Positions 16,856 to 25,628 of a stretch of DNA of 64,000 bases are shown one piece after another. The notes below the pieces were generated by a model. The model had not been told where the DNA came from. It made no database searches and saw only the letters and a list, made by a program, of their open reading frames with translations. Both the position numbers and the translations under genes were made by a program. Source of the DNA: Rahnella bonaserana (GTDB lineage: Bacteria; Pseudomonadota; Gammaproteobacteria; Enterobacterales; Enterobacteriaceae); assembly GCF_019049675.1 (NCBI RefSeq), contig NZ_JAFMOW010000060.1, forward strand, positions 62,001 through 126,000, read 5' to 3'. How positions within the stretch are numbered: position 1 is the first letter of the stretch; every line of letters starts with the position of its first letter.

Positions 16856-17779
16856 TTAGCTGAAGTAAATCTTAGACTGAGCAGGAAACTCCGCCATGTG
16901 TTTTTGCAAAAAATCAATAAACCGCCGTACCTTCTCCGGCACATGGCGGGTGTTGGGATACAGCGCGAAAATACCCTGTGGCGGGAACCGGTGATCGGGC
17001 AGCAAATGGCATAAACGCTGTGCGTCGATTTCCGGTTGCACCAGCCAGTCGGGCAGCAACGCGACGCCTGCTCCAGCCAGCGCGAAAGCTAACAACGCCG
17101 ACGCGCTGTCGGCGGTCACGGCCGGAGGCGAAGCAACTCGAAAGGGGATCTTTTCTCCACGGGTATTGGTCACCGGCCAGCTCATCGGCAGCGGCAGACG
17201 GCTGTGGGCAATCCATGAGGCCTGAGCCAGCTGTTCCGGCGTTTGAATATTTCCCGAACGCTGCAAGTACGCCGCCGAGGCCACCGGCAGGATTTCAAAA
17301 TTTCCCAGCGTGGCGGCATGATGGCTGGAATCGGCTAACTGTCCGAGGCGGATCGCCAGATCAAAGCGTCCGGCAATCAGGTCATCGTGATTCGAGGACG
17401 CAACGTGCTGAATGCGTAATTGCGGATGCAGCGCAGAAAACGCCGCCAGTGCCGGAACCACCACGCGCGCGCCATATTCCGGCGTGCTGGTGATGCGCAG
17501 CTGTCCGCTCAGACCGCCGTGGTCCCGGCGCACATCGTCAAGCACCGCTTCGGCTTCCTGCAATAAATCCTGACAGCGCTGATAAAAGCGTTCGCCCGAT
17601 TCGGTCAGTGACAGCCGTCGTGTGCTGCGGGTCAGCAACGCGACGCCGGTTTCGCTTTCCAGCTGTTTAATGTTGAAACTGACCACCGCTTTGGTCAGTC
17701 CGAGCGAGGCCGCCGCGCCGGTAAAACTGCCTGCGTTAACCACCGCGACGAAAATCTCCAGCCGCTGCAAATTCAGCAT
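16856..17779 (-). CDS. LysR-type regulator divergent from a DHA2 pump
   Basis: 307 aa from the ATG at 17779 (MLNLQRLEIFVAVVNAG); the longer reading is rejected because it crosses the promoter region. Clear HTH (GSFTGAAASLGLTKAVVSFNIKQLE) and the CrgA-like subgroup features (TPEYGARVVVPALAAF, FDLAIRLGQLADSS). It is transcribed away from the MFS gene at 17894 across a 114-bp gap holding a perfect dyad at 17795-17813, the classic LysR/target arrangement. Confidence 0.88.
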   Translation of the reverse strand: MLNLQRLEIFVAVVNAGSFTGAAASLGLTKAVVSFNIKQLESETGVALLTRSTRRLSLTESGERFYQRCQDLLQEAEAVLDDVRRDHGGLSGQLRITSTPEYGARVVVPALAAFSALHPQLRIQHVASSNHDDLIAGRFDLAIRLGQLADSSHHAATLGNFEILPVASAAYLQRSGNIQTPEQLAQASWIAHSRLPLPMSWPVTNTRGEKIPFRVASPPAVTADSASALLAFALAGAGVALLPDWLVQPEIDAQRLCHLLPDHRFPPQGIFALYPNTRHVPEKVRRFIDFLQKHMAEFPAQSKIYFS

Positions 17780-17794
17780 TTTATGGTTCCTGAT

Positions 17795-17813
17795 TGTCAA
17801 AATATTTTTGACA
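17795..17813. promoter_or_regulatory. Perfect dyad in the LysR/MFS divergent promoter
   Basis: TGTCAAAA-TAT-TTTTGACA, an 8+3+8 perfect inverted repeat centred 25 bp upstream of the LysR start. It includes TTGACA on both strands, so a bound protein could block or recruit polymerase. Likely operator of the adjacent LysR protein. Confidence 0.55.
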
Positions 17814-17893
17814 GTGTAACTGCGCAGCGCCGGTTTATCCCGGACAATATCTCCGTTAGATTGCACGCCTTAATTAATCGTGGATGAGTGCAG

Positions 17894-19267
17894 ATGAGTC
17901 ACAGAGCGCGGGTTGCCGCGGTGTATTTGCTCGGTTTTTTCGTTGATCTGATCAACATGTTTATCGCTAACGTGGCCTATCCCGGCATCGCACGGCAGTT
18001 TGATGCACCGGTCAGCGCGCTGGCGTGGGTCAGTACCGGATATATTCTCGGGCTGACGCTGGTTATTCCGCTGAGCCGCTGGCTGGCCGCCCGTTTCGGG
18101 GCGCGGCGGGTATTTATCCTTTCGCTGACAATTTTTATGTTCGCCTCTTTTGGGGCAGCAAGCGCCACCCATCTGACCACGCTGATTGGATGGCGCATTG
18201 TGCAGGGGCTGGGCGGCGGATTATTGATCCCGCTCGGGCAGACGCTGACGTACGCGCTTTATCGCAGCCATGAACGCGCCAGACTTTCGGCAGTGATCAT
18301 GCTGGTCGGGCTGCTGGCACCGGCGCTTTCTCCGGCCATCGGCGGCATTATCGTGGACAGTTTCAGCTGGCGTTGGGTGTTTATTGCCAGCTTGCCTCTG
18401 GCACTGCTGGCCTGGATGCTGGCGCTTTTATGGCTGCCACAAACGGCGCGGGAACCGGCAGAGCGGTTTGATGTGAAGGGATTTGCGCTGCTTAACGGCG
18501 GGCTGACGCTGGTGTTATGGGGGCTGACGTCGCTGGGTGAAAACAGTGAATGGCTGAGCGGCAGCGCATTCTTGCTGGCGGGCGCAGGGCTGATAGCGAT
18601 GTTTGTTGGCGTATCCCGAAAACAGCCAGAGCCTTTGCTGGATCTGACGTTGATGAAAGATCCGCTGCTGCGCACCGGCATGCTGGTTTATCAGTGCATT
18701 CCCGGTGTGTTTACCGGCGTCAGCCTGATCGCCATGCTGTATCTGCAAAATGAGCATCATTTTTCGGCGGCGCAGTCAGGCGGGCTAATGTTGCCGTGGT
18801 CGCTGGCGTCGTTTGCGGCCATCAGTTTTACCGGAAAAATGTTTAACCGCATCGGGCCGCGGGCGTTATTTATTCCGGGCTGCCTGATTCAGGGCGGGGG
18901 TATTGGCTTGCTGGCGCTGCTCAGTGTGTTTCCCGCAGCACCGTGGCTGGCGATCGCCGCGTTCACGCTGATGGGCGCGGGCAGCAGTTTGTGCAGCAGC
19001 ACGGCGCAAAGTGGCGCGTTCTTACATATTCAGACGGAGAAACTGGCGGATGCCAGTGCGCTCTGGAACATCAACCGCCAGCTGAGTTTTTGTCTGGGCG
19101 TGACGCTGGTCAGCGTGATGCTCAATATTTTGCAGATTTACCTTCCGCAGTCTGCCTTCAGGCTGGCGTTCATTTTTGCCGCCGCCAGCGTTATTGTTCC
19201 GGTATTGCTGTGTCTGCGGTTGCAGGGCCGTGAAATTGTGCAGGAATTGCATCAGCCAGACCATTAA
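17894..19267 (+). CDS. MFS multidrug efflux transporter, DHA2 (EmrB/QacA) type
   Basis: 457 aa from ATG 17894; GTG 17888 is an alternative two codons earlier, but a GGATG element is spaced better for 17894. Thirteen to fourteen hydrophobic segments with DHA2 motifs: LAWVSTGYILGLTLVIPLSRWLAARFGARRVF, then GWRIVQGLGGGLLIPLGQ and the motif C-like LAPALSPAIGGIIVDSFSWRWVFIASLP. No EmrA-like adaptor is adjacent, so it probably works alone in the inner membrane. Probably controlled by the divergent LysR protein. Confidence 0.85.
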   Translation: MSHRARVAAVYLLGFFVDLINMFIANVAYPGIARQFDAPVSALAWVSTGYILGLTLVIPLSRWLAARFGARRVFILSLTIFMFASFGAASATHLTTLIGWRIVQGLGGGLLIPLGQTLTYALYRSHERARLSAVIMLVGLLAPALSPAIGGIIVDSFSWRWVFIASLPLALLAWMLALLWLPQTAREPAERFDVKGFALLNGGLTLVLWGLTSLGENSEWLSGSAFLLAGAGLIAMFVGVSRKQPEPLLDLTLMKDPLLRTGMLVYQCIPGVFTGVSLIAMLYLQNEHHFSAAQSGGLMLPWSLASFAAISFTGKMFNRIGPRALFIPGCLIQGGGIGLLALLSVFPAAPWLAIAAFTLMGAGSSLCSSTAQSGAFLHIQTEKLADASALWNINRQLSFCLGVTLVSVMLNILQIYLPQSAFRLAFIFAAASVIVPVLLCLRLQGREIVQELHQPDH

Positions 19268-19278
19268 CAGGAAAGAAT

Positions 19279-19668
19279 ATGAATCGTTTTGTGAAAGAAG
19301 TATTTGATGCGCATGAGTTAATCCAGCGCTGGTTTTCAGACTCCGCCTCACCTGAGCAGGTTTGTGATGAGCTGCTGGCGCGGTTTAGTCCGGCCTATTC
19401 GATGGTGACTATTACCGGCCACCGGCTGGATTATCCGGCATTGTGTGCGTTTTTCAGGGCGCAGCGGGGCGCGAAAAGCGGGCTGAAGATTGAGGTCGAA
19501 AAGCCGGTAGTGATTGCTGAAAGTGAAAAAGGCGCGGTAATCGCGTATCAGGAACGCCAGCAGTTGCCCGGCCAGCCGGAAACGCTGCGTTATTCCACGG
19601 TGGTATTTGAGGTGGATGCACAAGGGAAAATTCTGTGGCGGCATTTGCATGAAACGCCCGCCGCCTGA
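19279..19668 (+). CDS. NTF2-like/DUF4440-type small protein
   Basis: 129 aa starting MNRFVKEVFDAHELIQRWF, 11 bp after the MFS stop and so co-transcribed with it. Composition and pattern (N-terminal helix, MVTITGHRLDYPALCAFF, LRYSTVVFEVD..GKILWRHLHET) fit the cone-shaped NTF2/SnoaL-like fold; homologues with an H-R-L-D-Y motif are common. The gene at 31613 belongs to the same fold and also has GHRLDY. No function can be assigned. Confidence 0.75.
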   Translation: MNRFVKEVFDAHELIQRWFSDSASPEQVCDELLARFSPAYSMVTITGHRLDYPALCAFFRAQRGAKSGLKIEVEKPVVIAESEKGAVIAYQERQQLPGQPETLRYSTVVFEVDAQGKILWRHLHETPAA

Positions 19669-19680
19669 GCACGTATAAAA

Positions 19681-19708
19681 AAACGGCCTTCCGCGAGGAA
19701 AGCCGTTT
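19681..19708. terminator. Bidirectional terminator
   Basis: AAACGGC..TTCC-GCGA-GGAA..GCCGTTT hairpin flanked by A and T runs, between the NTF2-like gene and the convergent gluconate dehydrogenase operon. Confidence 0.75.
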
Positions 19709-19724
19709 GAGCCTGCAAGACTGA

Positions 19725-20996
19725 TTACTTCGTCAGGGTTTTTCTGACTTCGCTGACGTCTTTCGCCGTGACTGCCGGTGCGTTATTGCCCCAGCCCTGA
19801 CGGATGAAGGTCGACAGCTGCGCCGCTTCTTCGTCAGTCAGACGGTTGGCAAAGCCCGGCATCGCCAGCGTGGACGGTGCGCGTGCGGTAGACGGTTGCT
19901 GAGCCCCGGCAAGGATAGTGTGGATCAATCCGGTCGGGTCTTTGGCGTTTACAATGGTGGCCTGATCCAGCTGCGGGAACACGCCCGGTGCGCCTTTACC
20001 GGTCACGAAGTGACAGGCACCGCAGTTATCCAGATACAAACGCTCGCCTTCGCTGAGGTTTTTCGCCGTGGTCAGTTTGGCTTCGGTCGCGCTGGCTTTC
20101 TGCGTGTCCTCTGCCGGAACCGGCGGGTTGCCGCCCAGGAATTTGATGTAGGCCGCGATGGCTTTCAGGTCGTCATCGGTCATGTGGGCGGTACTGTTTT
20201 CCACCACAGACGTCATTTCGCCGCCAACTGCCGCTTTGTCATTACGTCCTTTGCCCAGATAATCGACGATTTCCTGCTCATTCCAGTGCGCGACGCCGCG
20301 CAGGGAAGGGACGTCCCAGTTATTCAGGCTGCCGCCCGCCAGGAAATCAGAGTCGCTGCTGTCCAGCGCTTTCTCGTTCATACCGAAACCGCGCGGAGTA
20401 TGGCAACTGCCGCAGTGACCCAGACTTTCCACCAGATACGCGCCGCGGTTTACTTGCTCAGAAGCGCCCCCGATTGGCTTGAAAGGCTTATCAGACGCGA
20501 ACGCCCAGTTCCAGAAACGCATGCCCCAGCGCTGGCTGAACGGGAAACTCAGATCCGTTTCCGGCGGTTGTTCCGCGCTCGGTTTTACGCCCTGCATAAA
20601 GTAAACGTAGAGCGCATGCATATCTTCATCATTGATTTTGGCGTAATCCGGATAAGGCATCGCCGGATATAAACGGGTACCGTCCGGCAGAACACCTTTT
20701 CGCACCGCATCGGAGAACTGCGCTTCGGTATACCCGCCAATGCCGTGGTCTTTATCCGGCGTAATGTTGGTCGAATAAATGGTGCCCAGATTAGAGTTGA
20801 TCGCCAGTCCGCCGGAAAACGCCGGTTTGCCCGCTACCGTATGGCACGCGCCGCAGTCGCCCAGACGCGACACGTATTCGCCCTGTTTGATCAGCGCTGC
20901 GTTACCGGACTGTGTGTTGGTATCCGCCTGCGCATTCGCCATAAAACCCGCACCGAGCAGCAAGGCGTTAGCGATAAATAAACTTTTGAGTTTCAT
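19725..20996 (-). CDS. Gluconate 2-dehydrogenase cytochrome c subunit
   Basis: 423 aa from ATG 20996, which sits 9 nt after GGAG; the ATG at 21005 directly abuts that element and is less likely. Sec signal peptide ending ...NAQAD. Three heme c sites CxxCH at about 48-52, 195-199 and 325-329 define the triheme subunit of membrane FAD-dependent gluconate/alcohol dehydrogenases. It receives electrons from the flavoprotein subunit and passes them to ubiquinone from the periplasmic face. Last gene of the three-gene operon, 15 bp after the large subunit. Confidence 0.92.
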   Translation of the reverse strand: MKLKSLFIANALLLGAGFMANAQADTNTQSGNAALIKQGEYVSRLGDCGACHTVAGKPAFSGGLAINSNLGTIYSTNITPDKDHGIGGYTEAQFSDAVRKGVLPDGTRLYPAMPYPDYAKINDEDMHALYVYFMQGVKPSAEQPPETDLSFPFSQRWGMRFWNWAFASDKPFKPIGGASEQVNRGAYLVESLGHCGSCHTPRGFGMNEKALDSSDSDFLAGGSLNNWDVPSLRGVAHWNEQEIVDYLGKGRNDKAAVGGEMTSVVENSTAHMTDDDLKAIAAYIKFLGGNPPVPAEDTQKASATEAKLTTAKNLSEGERLYLDNCGACHFVTGKGAPGVFPQLDQATIVNAKDPTGLIHTILAGAQQPSTARAPSTLAMPGFANRLTDEEAAQLSTFIRQGWGNNAPAVTAKDVSEVRKTLTK

Positions 20997-21011
20997 CCTG
21001 TTCATCTCCGC

Positions 21012-22781
21012 TTATGCCTGAACCAGTGGGCCAGGGTTTTTCAGGTACTGATCTTTAATTGCCTGCGCTGCCATCAGTGTTATCGCGCCGATGGTGTCCG
21101 TCGGGTTGGCCTGGAAGTTTTGCGGGAACGCGTTTCCTCCCGGCACAAAGACGTTATGCACATCCCAGCTTTGCAGGAACTTGTTCAGCGCCGAGGTTTT
21201 CGGGTTATCGCCCATCACCGCACCGCCCACGTTGTGCGTGGAAACGTATTTGGTCAGGTCAAAATGTGCGTCCATCGGCAGGAAGCTTTCGCTGTAGCTG
21301 TCCGGGTTCAGCTCTTTAGTGATATTGCCGACGATGCCTTTCAGATATTGCTGCAATTTGAGTTCGTTCTGTTTCCAGTCGAAAGTCATGCGCAGCAACG
21401 GATAGCCGTATTCGTCTTTGTAGTTCGGATCGAGATCCAGATAAATGTCGCGGTAAGACTGGCAGGTCGTCGTGATGCTGATTTTCATCGAATGGCCGTA
21501 CCATTCTTCCATCCCTTCTTTCCAGCCGGTGCCCCACGCAGGCGTGCCTTTTGGCAGCGAGGTGCTGATTGGCGTGCCGGTGGCCTGAGAGCTGTGGATT
21601 TTCGCGCCGCCGATAAAACCTAAAGAAGGGCCATCAAAGTTGCCCGGAGAGATGTCATTAAACATCTGGCCGGTGGCGCCTGCGGTGGCGAACGGGTTGA
21701 AGTTTTTGTCTTTGAAGAACAGCGTCGAGCCGCCATTGCTCAGGAACGCGTAGTTACGACCAATCACGCCTTCTTCGGTGATCGGGTTGTAAGGTTTGCC
21801 GATGCCGGACAGCAGCATCAGGCGCACGTTACAGAACTGGAAGCTGCTCAGTACCACGATTTTTGCCGGCTGGAAGCATTCGTTGCCGTCTGCATCCATG
21901 TAGATCACGCCTTTGGCGGTTTTCTTATCATCGTGCAACTCGACTTTCAGCACGTTGGCATGGACTTCATAGGAGAAGTTATCCATGCGTTTCAGCGCGT
22001 CCATCACGGCAGTTTGCGGCGAGGCTTTCGAGTAGTTCAGGCATGGATATTTACTGCAATAACCGCAGTAGTTACACGGCGCGATCTGGTTGCCGTACGG
22101 GTTGGTCCAGGCGCGGGACACGCAGGCCGACGGGTTCGGGAACGGATGATAGCCCATCTTTTTGGTGACTTCAGCAAACATGCTGCTGTTGAGCGTATCT
22201 TCCAGCGCAGGCAGCGGATAAGGCTCGGAACGCGGCCCTTCGAACGGATCGCCGCCTTCCATAATCTGGCCGCGCAGGTTGCCGGTTTTACCGGACTGAC
22301 CGCAGATGTGCTCAAACTTGGTGTAATACGGCTCGATTTCGTCCCAGGTGAACGGGAAGTCCATGATCCGCATGTCTTCCTGCAGGATGCCCGGTTTGTA
22401 CGCTTCGTCGGCGTAGGTTTTGAGTTTTAAATCGGTCGGCGTCGGGCGGATCAGAACCGCCGTCCAGTGCAGACCGGAACCACCCACGCCCGTACCTGGC
22501 GCAAACGCGCCCCATTTACGGGTCGGCAGGGCGGTTTCACTCATGTTGTAACGCACGGTGACCGCGGCTTCTGCCGGCGTCGCCATGACTTTGTTGCGCA
22601 CCGCGTAGGCGTACTCGTCCGCCGGTTTCGGGTATGCAAATTCTTCGTAGCCGCGATCGCCGCCGCGTTCGAGCGCGCGAACGGTCAGGCCTGCCATTGC
22701 CAGCTCGATACTCATCAGCGAGCCAGCCCAGCCGAGGCCGACGACAACGACGTCGACTTCTGGTTTCGTTACTTTTGCCAT
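21012..22781 (-). CDS. Gluconate 2-dehydrogenase FAD (GMC) large subunit
   Basis: 589 aa GMC oxidoreductase. The FAD-binding GLGWAG at 15-20 and the C-terminal THNVGGA (active-site His near 516) are visible. Cysteines 236, 239, 242 and 247 form a C-x2-C-x2-C-x4-C cluster, which suggests an iron-sulfur centre as found in related membrane FAD dehydrogenases (fructose and glucose). It oxidises D-gluconate to 2-ketogluconate in the periplasm. It has no signal peptide of its own, so export is probably by hitch-hiking on the Tat substrate encoded upstream. Confidence 0.92.
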   Translation of the reverse strand: MAKVTKPEVDVVVVGLGWAGSLMSIELAMAGLTVRALERGGDRGYEEFAYPKPADEYAYAVRNKVMATPAEAAVTVRYNMSETALPTRKWGAFAPGTGVGGSGLHWTAVLIRPTPTDLKLKTYADEAYKPGILQEDMRIMDFPFTWDEIEPYYTKFEHICGQSGKTGNLRGQIMEGGDPFEGPRSEPYPLPALEDTLNSSMFAEVTKKMGYHPFPNPSACVSRAWTNPYGNQIAPCNYCGYCSKYPCLNYSKASPQTAVMDALKRMDNFSYEVHANVLKVELHDDKKTAKGVIYMDADGNECFQPAKIVVLSSFQFCNVRLMLLSGIGKPYNPITEEGVIGRNYAFLSNGGSTLFFKDKNFNPFATAGATGQMFNDISPGNFDGPSLGFIGGAKIHSSQATGTPISTSLPKGTPAWGTGWKEGMEEWYGHSMKISITTTCQSYRDIYLDLDPNYKDEYGYPLLRMTFDWKQNELKLQQYLKGIVGNITKELNPDSYSESFLPMDAHFDLTKYVSTHNVGGAVMGDNPKTSALNKFLQSWDVHNVFVPGGNAFPQNFQANPTDTIGAITLMAAQAIKDQYLKNPGPLVQA

Positions 22782-22826
22782 CTTAAATCCTGTCAGTCAT
22801 CAGAAAAGGGGAATAGGGCGAGGCAC

Positions 22827-23552
22827 TCAGGCACGCGCGCCCTGCAGGCTCACAGGCCCCAGCGGATACGGGACGTTGTGCTGCTTAACCCACTCGGTGA
22901 AACTGGCGCGTGCGCCGGGGAATCCGATGGCGATCCACGCCTTCATCCCTTTGTTTCCGCCGTAGATCGGATCTGCCAGATAACCGTGTTTGGTGTCTGA
23001 AAGCAGCTCACTGAAGAATTGCGAAGCGACGAGATTTTCTTCGCCTGCGTCCGCAAACTTGATGCCGTTTTTCTGAAGCTGTGTCAGAACGTTGTCTTTG
23101 TCCTGATCGTTCAGCTCATGGAAGGCTTTCTGATGATTTTGCTGACACCAGCTGTTCGCGATGCGAATGCCGGTTTTGTAGATTTGCTGCGGACGTAACG
23201 GGATCTGATACCCCATCGTCGCCGGAGCATGCACGTTGAACGGTCCCTGCATGTAAATTTCTTCACCGAAATCGCCGTGCATCTGCTGATCGATGAAGAT
23301 CGGCACGTTGGTTTCGAGCGCGCCCGGCGCTTTACCTTTGCCGCCAGCAGGGATCAGGCGGTCAGCGGCGGCCATAATAAATTGCCACTCATCGGCGCTG
23401 AAAAAGATCGGTTTATAATCGAGCAAATCCGGGGCAGCCATTTCCGCAGCTTGTGCCGCTGACAGCCCTTTCATCATGATGGTCCCGACAGGCAAAGCCA
23501 TCAGCGACCCAAGTAAAAACTTGCGACGGGTTGTTTTTTTTTGAAGGAGCAT
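22827..23552 (-). CDS. Gluconate 2-dehydrogenase subunit 3 (Tat-exported)
   Basis: 241 aa. The twin-arginine signal TTRRKFLLGS followed by a hydrophobic stretch to ...AAQAAE is clear. The mature region fits the gluconate 2-dehydrogenase subunit 3 family (FFSADEWQFIMAAADRLIPAG, GPFNVHAPATMGYQIPLRPQQIYK). It is thought to chaperone and co-export the flavoprotein through Tat. First gene of the operon. Codons 3-7 include an uninterrupted run of nine A, a possible slippage site. Confidence 0.92.
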   Translation of the reverse strand: MLLQKKTTRRKFLLGSLMALPVGTIMMKGLSAAQAAEMAAPDLLDYKPIFFSADEWQFIMAAADRLIPAGGKGKAPGALETNVPIFIDQQMHGDFGEEIYMQGPFNVHAPATMGYQIPLRPQQIYKTGIRIANSWCQQNHQKAFHELNDQDKDNVLTQLQKNGIKFADAGEENLVASQFFSELLSDTKHGYLADPIYGGNKGMKAWIAIGFPGARASFTEWVKQHNVPYPLGPVSLQGARA

Positions 23553-24419
23553 AGAATTACGACTCTCACATGCCTGATGTTAAGTTTGGGTTAATTATTA
23601 TTATTTTCTGGGTACAAATCGATAATATCACCGCTACATCTAAAATAAATGAATAAATTCCACAAGAAGTATGAGGTGGGAAATATCTTAATGTTTTTTG
23701 AAGGTTGTATTTGATTTAAATTTCATTAAAAACAGCAGGATAAGATGTTTTTTAATTATGATAAATGAGAGGGGGAATAGCATTGTTTATCAAAGGTGTC
23801 TTTATAATTCCTTTGGCTGAATTTGGATTAATATAATTCCGCACGGAAAGTGTCTGTTATTTGTTGTTATGAATGTTAGCTAACATTTTTAACAAATAAG
23901 AATGGATTTCAATTAGGGCGATATCTATTTGCGGGACAAAAGAGACGTTGAAATAAGCAACAAGTTAACATGCTCCCTGGAAAAGAGAGGGTGAAGATGA
24001 TTAACGACAACCTCCAATGAGGCTACCCGGATCACTTTAATCCAAAAAAGGGATCATTGAATGGGCTATCTCTGACTTTGTGCAAGGGGATAGCCGCTGA
24101 CTACCGAAATTATTAACCATTCTCTTACGGGAATATGTTCGATAAGCTGTCGGCTGTGAGACTGAGAAGATCCCTGTCCGCTTTCGCAAAGCCGGCACAA
24201 CTCCTTTAGTGGCTTATCAGACAGCCTCATTTGGGTCAGGCTCTTGTCAGAGAGCATTGCTTGCCTTCCTTATGCCGATATTTATTTTAAAATAGATCAG
24301 GCCCGCAGAAATGGAACGCCAGTCCAGGATTTGTAACACGTGCATTTACCGCTAACCCCGTGTTTAACTCCTGTAGAGACTCAGGGGGGCAAAATGATAT
24401 CTGAGATCGCTGCGTTTTA
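23553..24419. other. Long AT-rich intergenic region
   Basis: 867 bp between the divergently transcribed gluconate dehydrogenase and macA-like operons. The part nearest the dehydrogenase is strongly A+T-rich and contains a 16-bp perfect palindrome at 23872-23887. Around 23980-24060 there is a ribosome-binding-like GAGAGGG followed by a seven-codon reading frame only. No credible gene is seen; a 63-codon minus-strand frame at 24066-24257 has no recognisable features. Confidence 0.5.
23872..23887. promoter_or_regulatory. 16-bp perfect palindrome
   Basis: AATGTTAGCTAACATT, perfectly self-complementary, 320 bp upstream of the gluconate dehydrogenase operon. Likely a dimeric repressor site; the regulator is unknown. 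Confidence 0.4.
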
Positions 24420-25628
24420 ATGTTATGGAAAACCCGCACAATGTTAATGAAACTCCCTTCACGTCGCGTCGCCATTTTTGCTGCGGTGATGCTTACAGTT
24501 CTTATCACCGTCTCCTTGTTCTTCCTGCGCAGCGTGCCGGTCCCGGAGTATGTCACGGCTCCGGTGCGTAAAGGGGATATTGAAAATACCGTACTGGCTA
24601 CCGGTCGAATCGATGCGATTGAGCGCGTTAACGTCGGTGCTCAGGTCTCAGGCCAGGTAAAATCGCTGAAGGTTAAGCCTGGCGATCAGGTCATTAAAGG
24701 GCAACCGATAGCTGACATTGACGATGTACCGCAGCGTAATGATTTGCGCACCGCAGAAGCCGCACTCAACGTGGTCAAAGCCGATCTGCAAGCCAGGCAG
24801 GCGCTCTTAAAACAGGCTGAACTCCGTTACAAACGGCAGCGGCAGATGCTTAACCAAGAAGCCAGCTCACGTGAAGATTTTGAGTCCGCAGAAGCCACGC
24901 TGGCGACCACGCGTGCGGAGCTACTGTCGCTTAACGCGCGTCTGGTGCAGGCGCAGATCGAGGTGGATAAGAAAAAGGTCGACCTGAGCTACACACGTGT
25001 CGTCGCGCCGATGGACGGCATCGTTATCGCAGTGGTGACCCAGCAAGGGCAGACGGTGAACTCCAGCCAAAGTGCACCGACGATTATCAAGCTTGCCCGA
25101 CTGGATGTGATGACCATTAAGGCTCAGATCTCTGAGGCCGATATCACCCGTATTTTCATTGGCCAAAAAGCGCGCTTCACCATTTTCTCGGAACCGGACA
25201 AAGAGTATGACGCGATACTGCGCACCGTTGAACTGGCGCCGGAATCGGTAATGAAAGACGACACCCTTGCCAGCAGCGGTTCGGCATCAGGCTCAGGTAC
25301 CTCGAATGCGTCCGTCTACTACAACGCGCTGCTGGACGTGCCCAATCCGGAAAACCGGCTGCGAATTGCCATGACTGCTCAGGTCACGCTGCTTGCCGGC
25401 GAAGGTAAAAATACGCTTCTGGTGCCCATTCAGGCGGTGCATAAAGCAGACGGGAATGAGCAGCAGGTGCAGATTTTGACAAATAACGGCAAGCTTGAAA
25501 CCCGACAGGTAAAAACCGGAATAACCAACAGCGTGGATATTGAGATCCTTGATGGCGTGAAAGTCGGGGAAAAGGTGGTGCTGTCGCAGCCGGGTGAAAA
25601 AGCACCTGGGGATGGGTTCGTGCTGTGA
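24420..25628 (+). CDS. MacA-like periplasmic adaptor (membrane fusion protein)
   Basis: 402 aa. N-terminal membrane anchor (VAIFAAVMLTVLITVSLFFL, ~18-37), biotinyl-lipoyl halves (VNVGAQVSGQVKSLKVKPGDQVIKGQPIADID, then VVAPMDGIVIAVVTQQGQTVNSSQSAPTII) around a coiled-coil hairpin, then the beta-barrel domain with the MacA-like ARFTIFSEPDKEY. The start is uncertain: ATG at 24420, 24441 or 24447, none with a strong ribosome-binding site. Its 3' end overlaps the ABC gene by 4 bp. It links the inner-membrane ABC pump to the outer-membrane factor encoded third. Confidence 0.9.
   Translation: MLWKTRTMLMKLPSRRVAIFAAVMLTVLITVSLFFLRSVPVPEYVTAPVRKGDIENTVLATGRIDAIERVNVGAQVSGQVKSLKVKPGDQVIKGQPIADIDDVPQRNDLRTAEAALNVVKADLQARQALLKQAELRYKRQRQMLNQEASSREDFESAEATLATTRAELLSLNARLVQAQIEVDKKKVDLSYTRVVAPMDGIVIAVVTQQGQTVNSSQSAPTIIKLARLDVMTIKAQISEADITRIFIGQKARFTIFSEPDKEYDAILRTVELAPESVMKDDTLASSGSASGSGTSNASVYYNALLDVPNPENRLRIAMTAQVTLLAGEGKNTLLVPIQAVHKADGNEQQVQILTNNGKLETRQVKTGITNSVDIEILDGVKVGEKVVLSQPGEKAPGDGFVL

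Noticed and set aside
19896-20672. 258-codon plus-strand frame opposite the cytochrome c gene
   Set aside because: Antisense to three CxxCH motifs of a real subunit; sequence is arginine-rich with no recognisable domain.
24066-24257. 63-codon minus-strand frame in the long intergenic region
   Set aside because: No ribosome-binding site and no similarity-like pattern.
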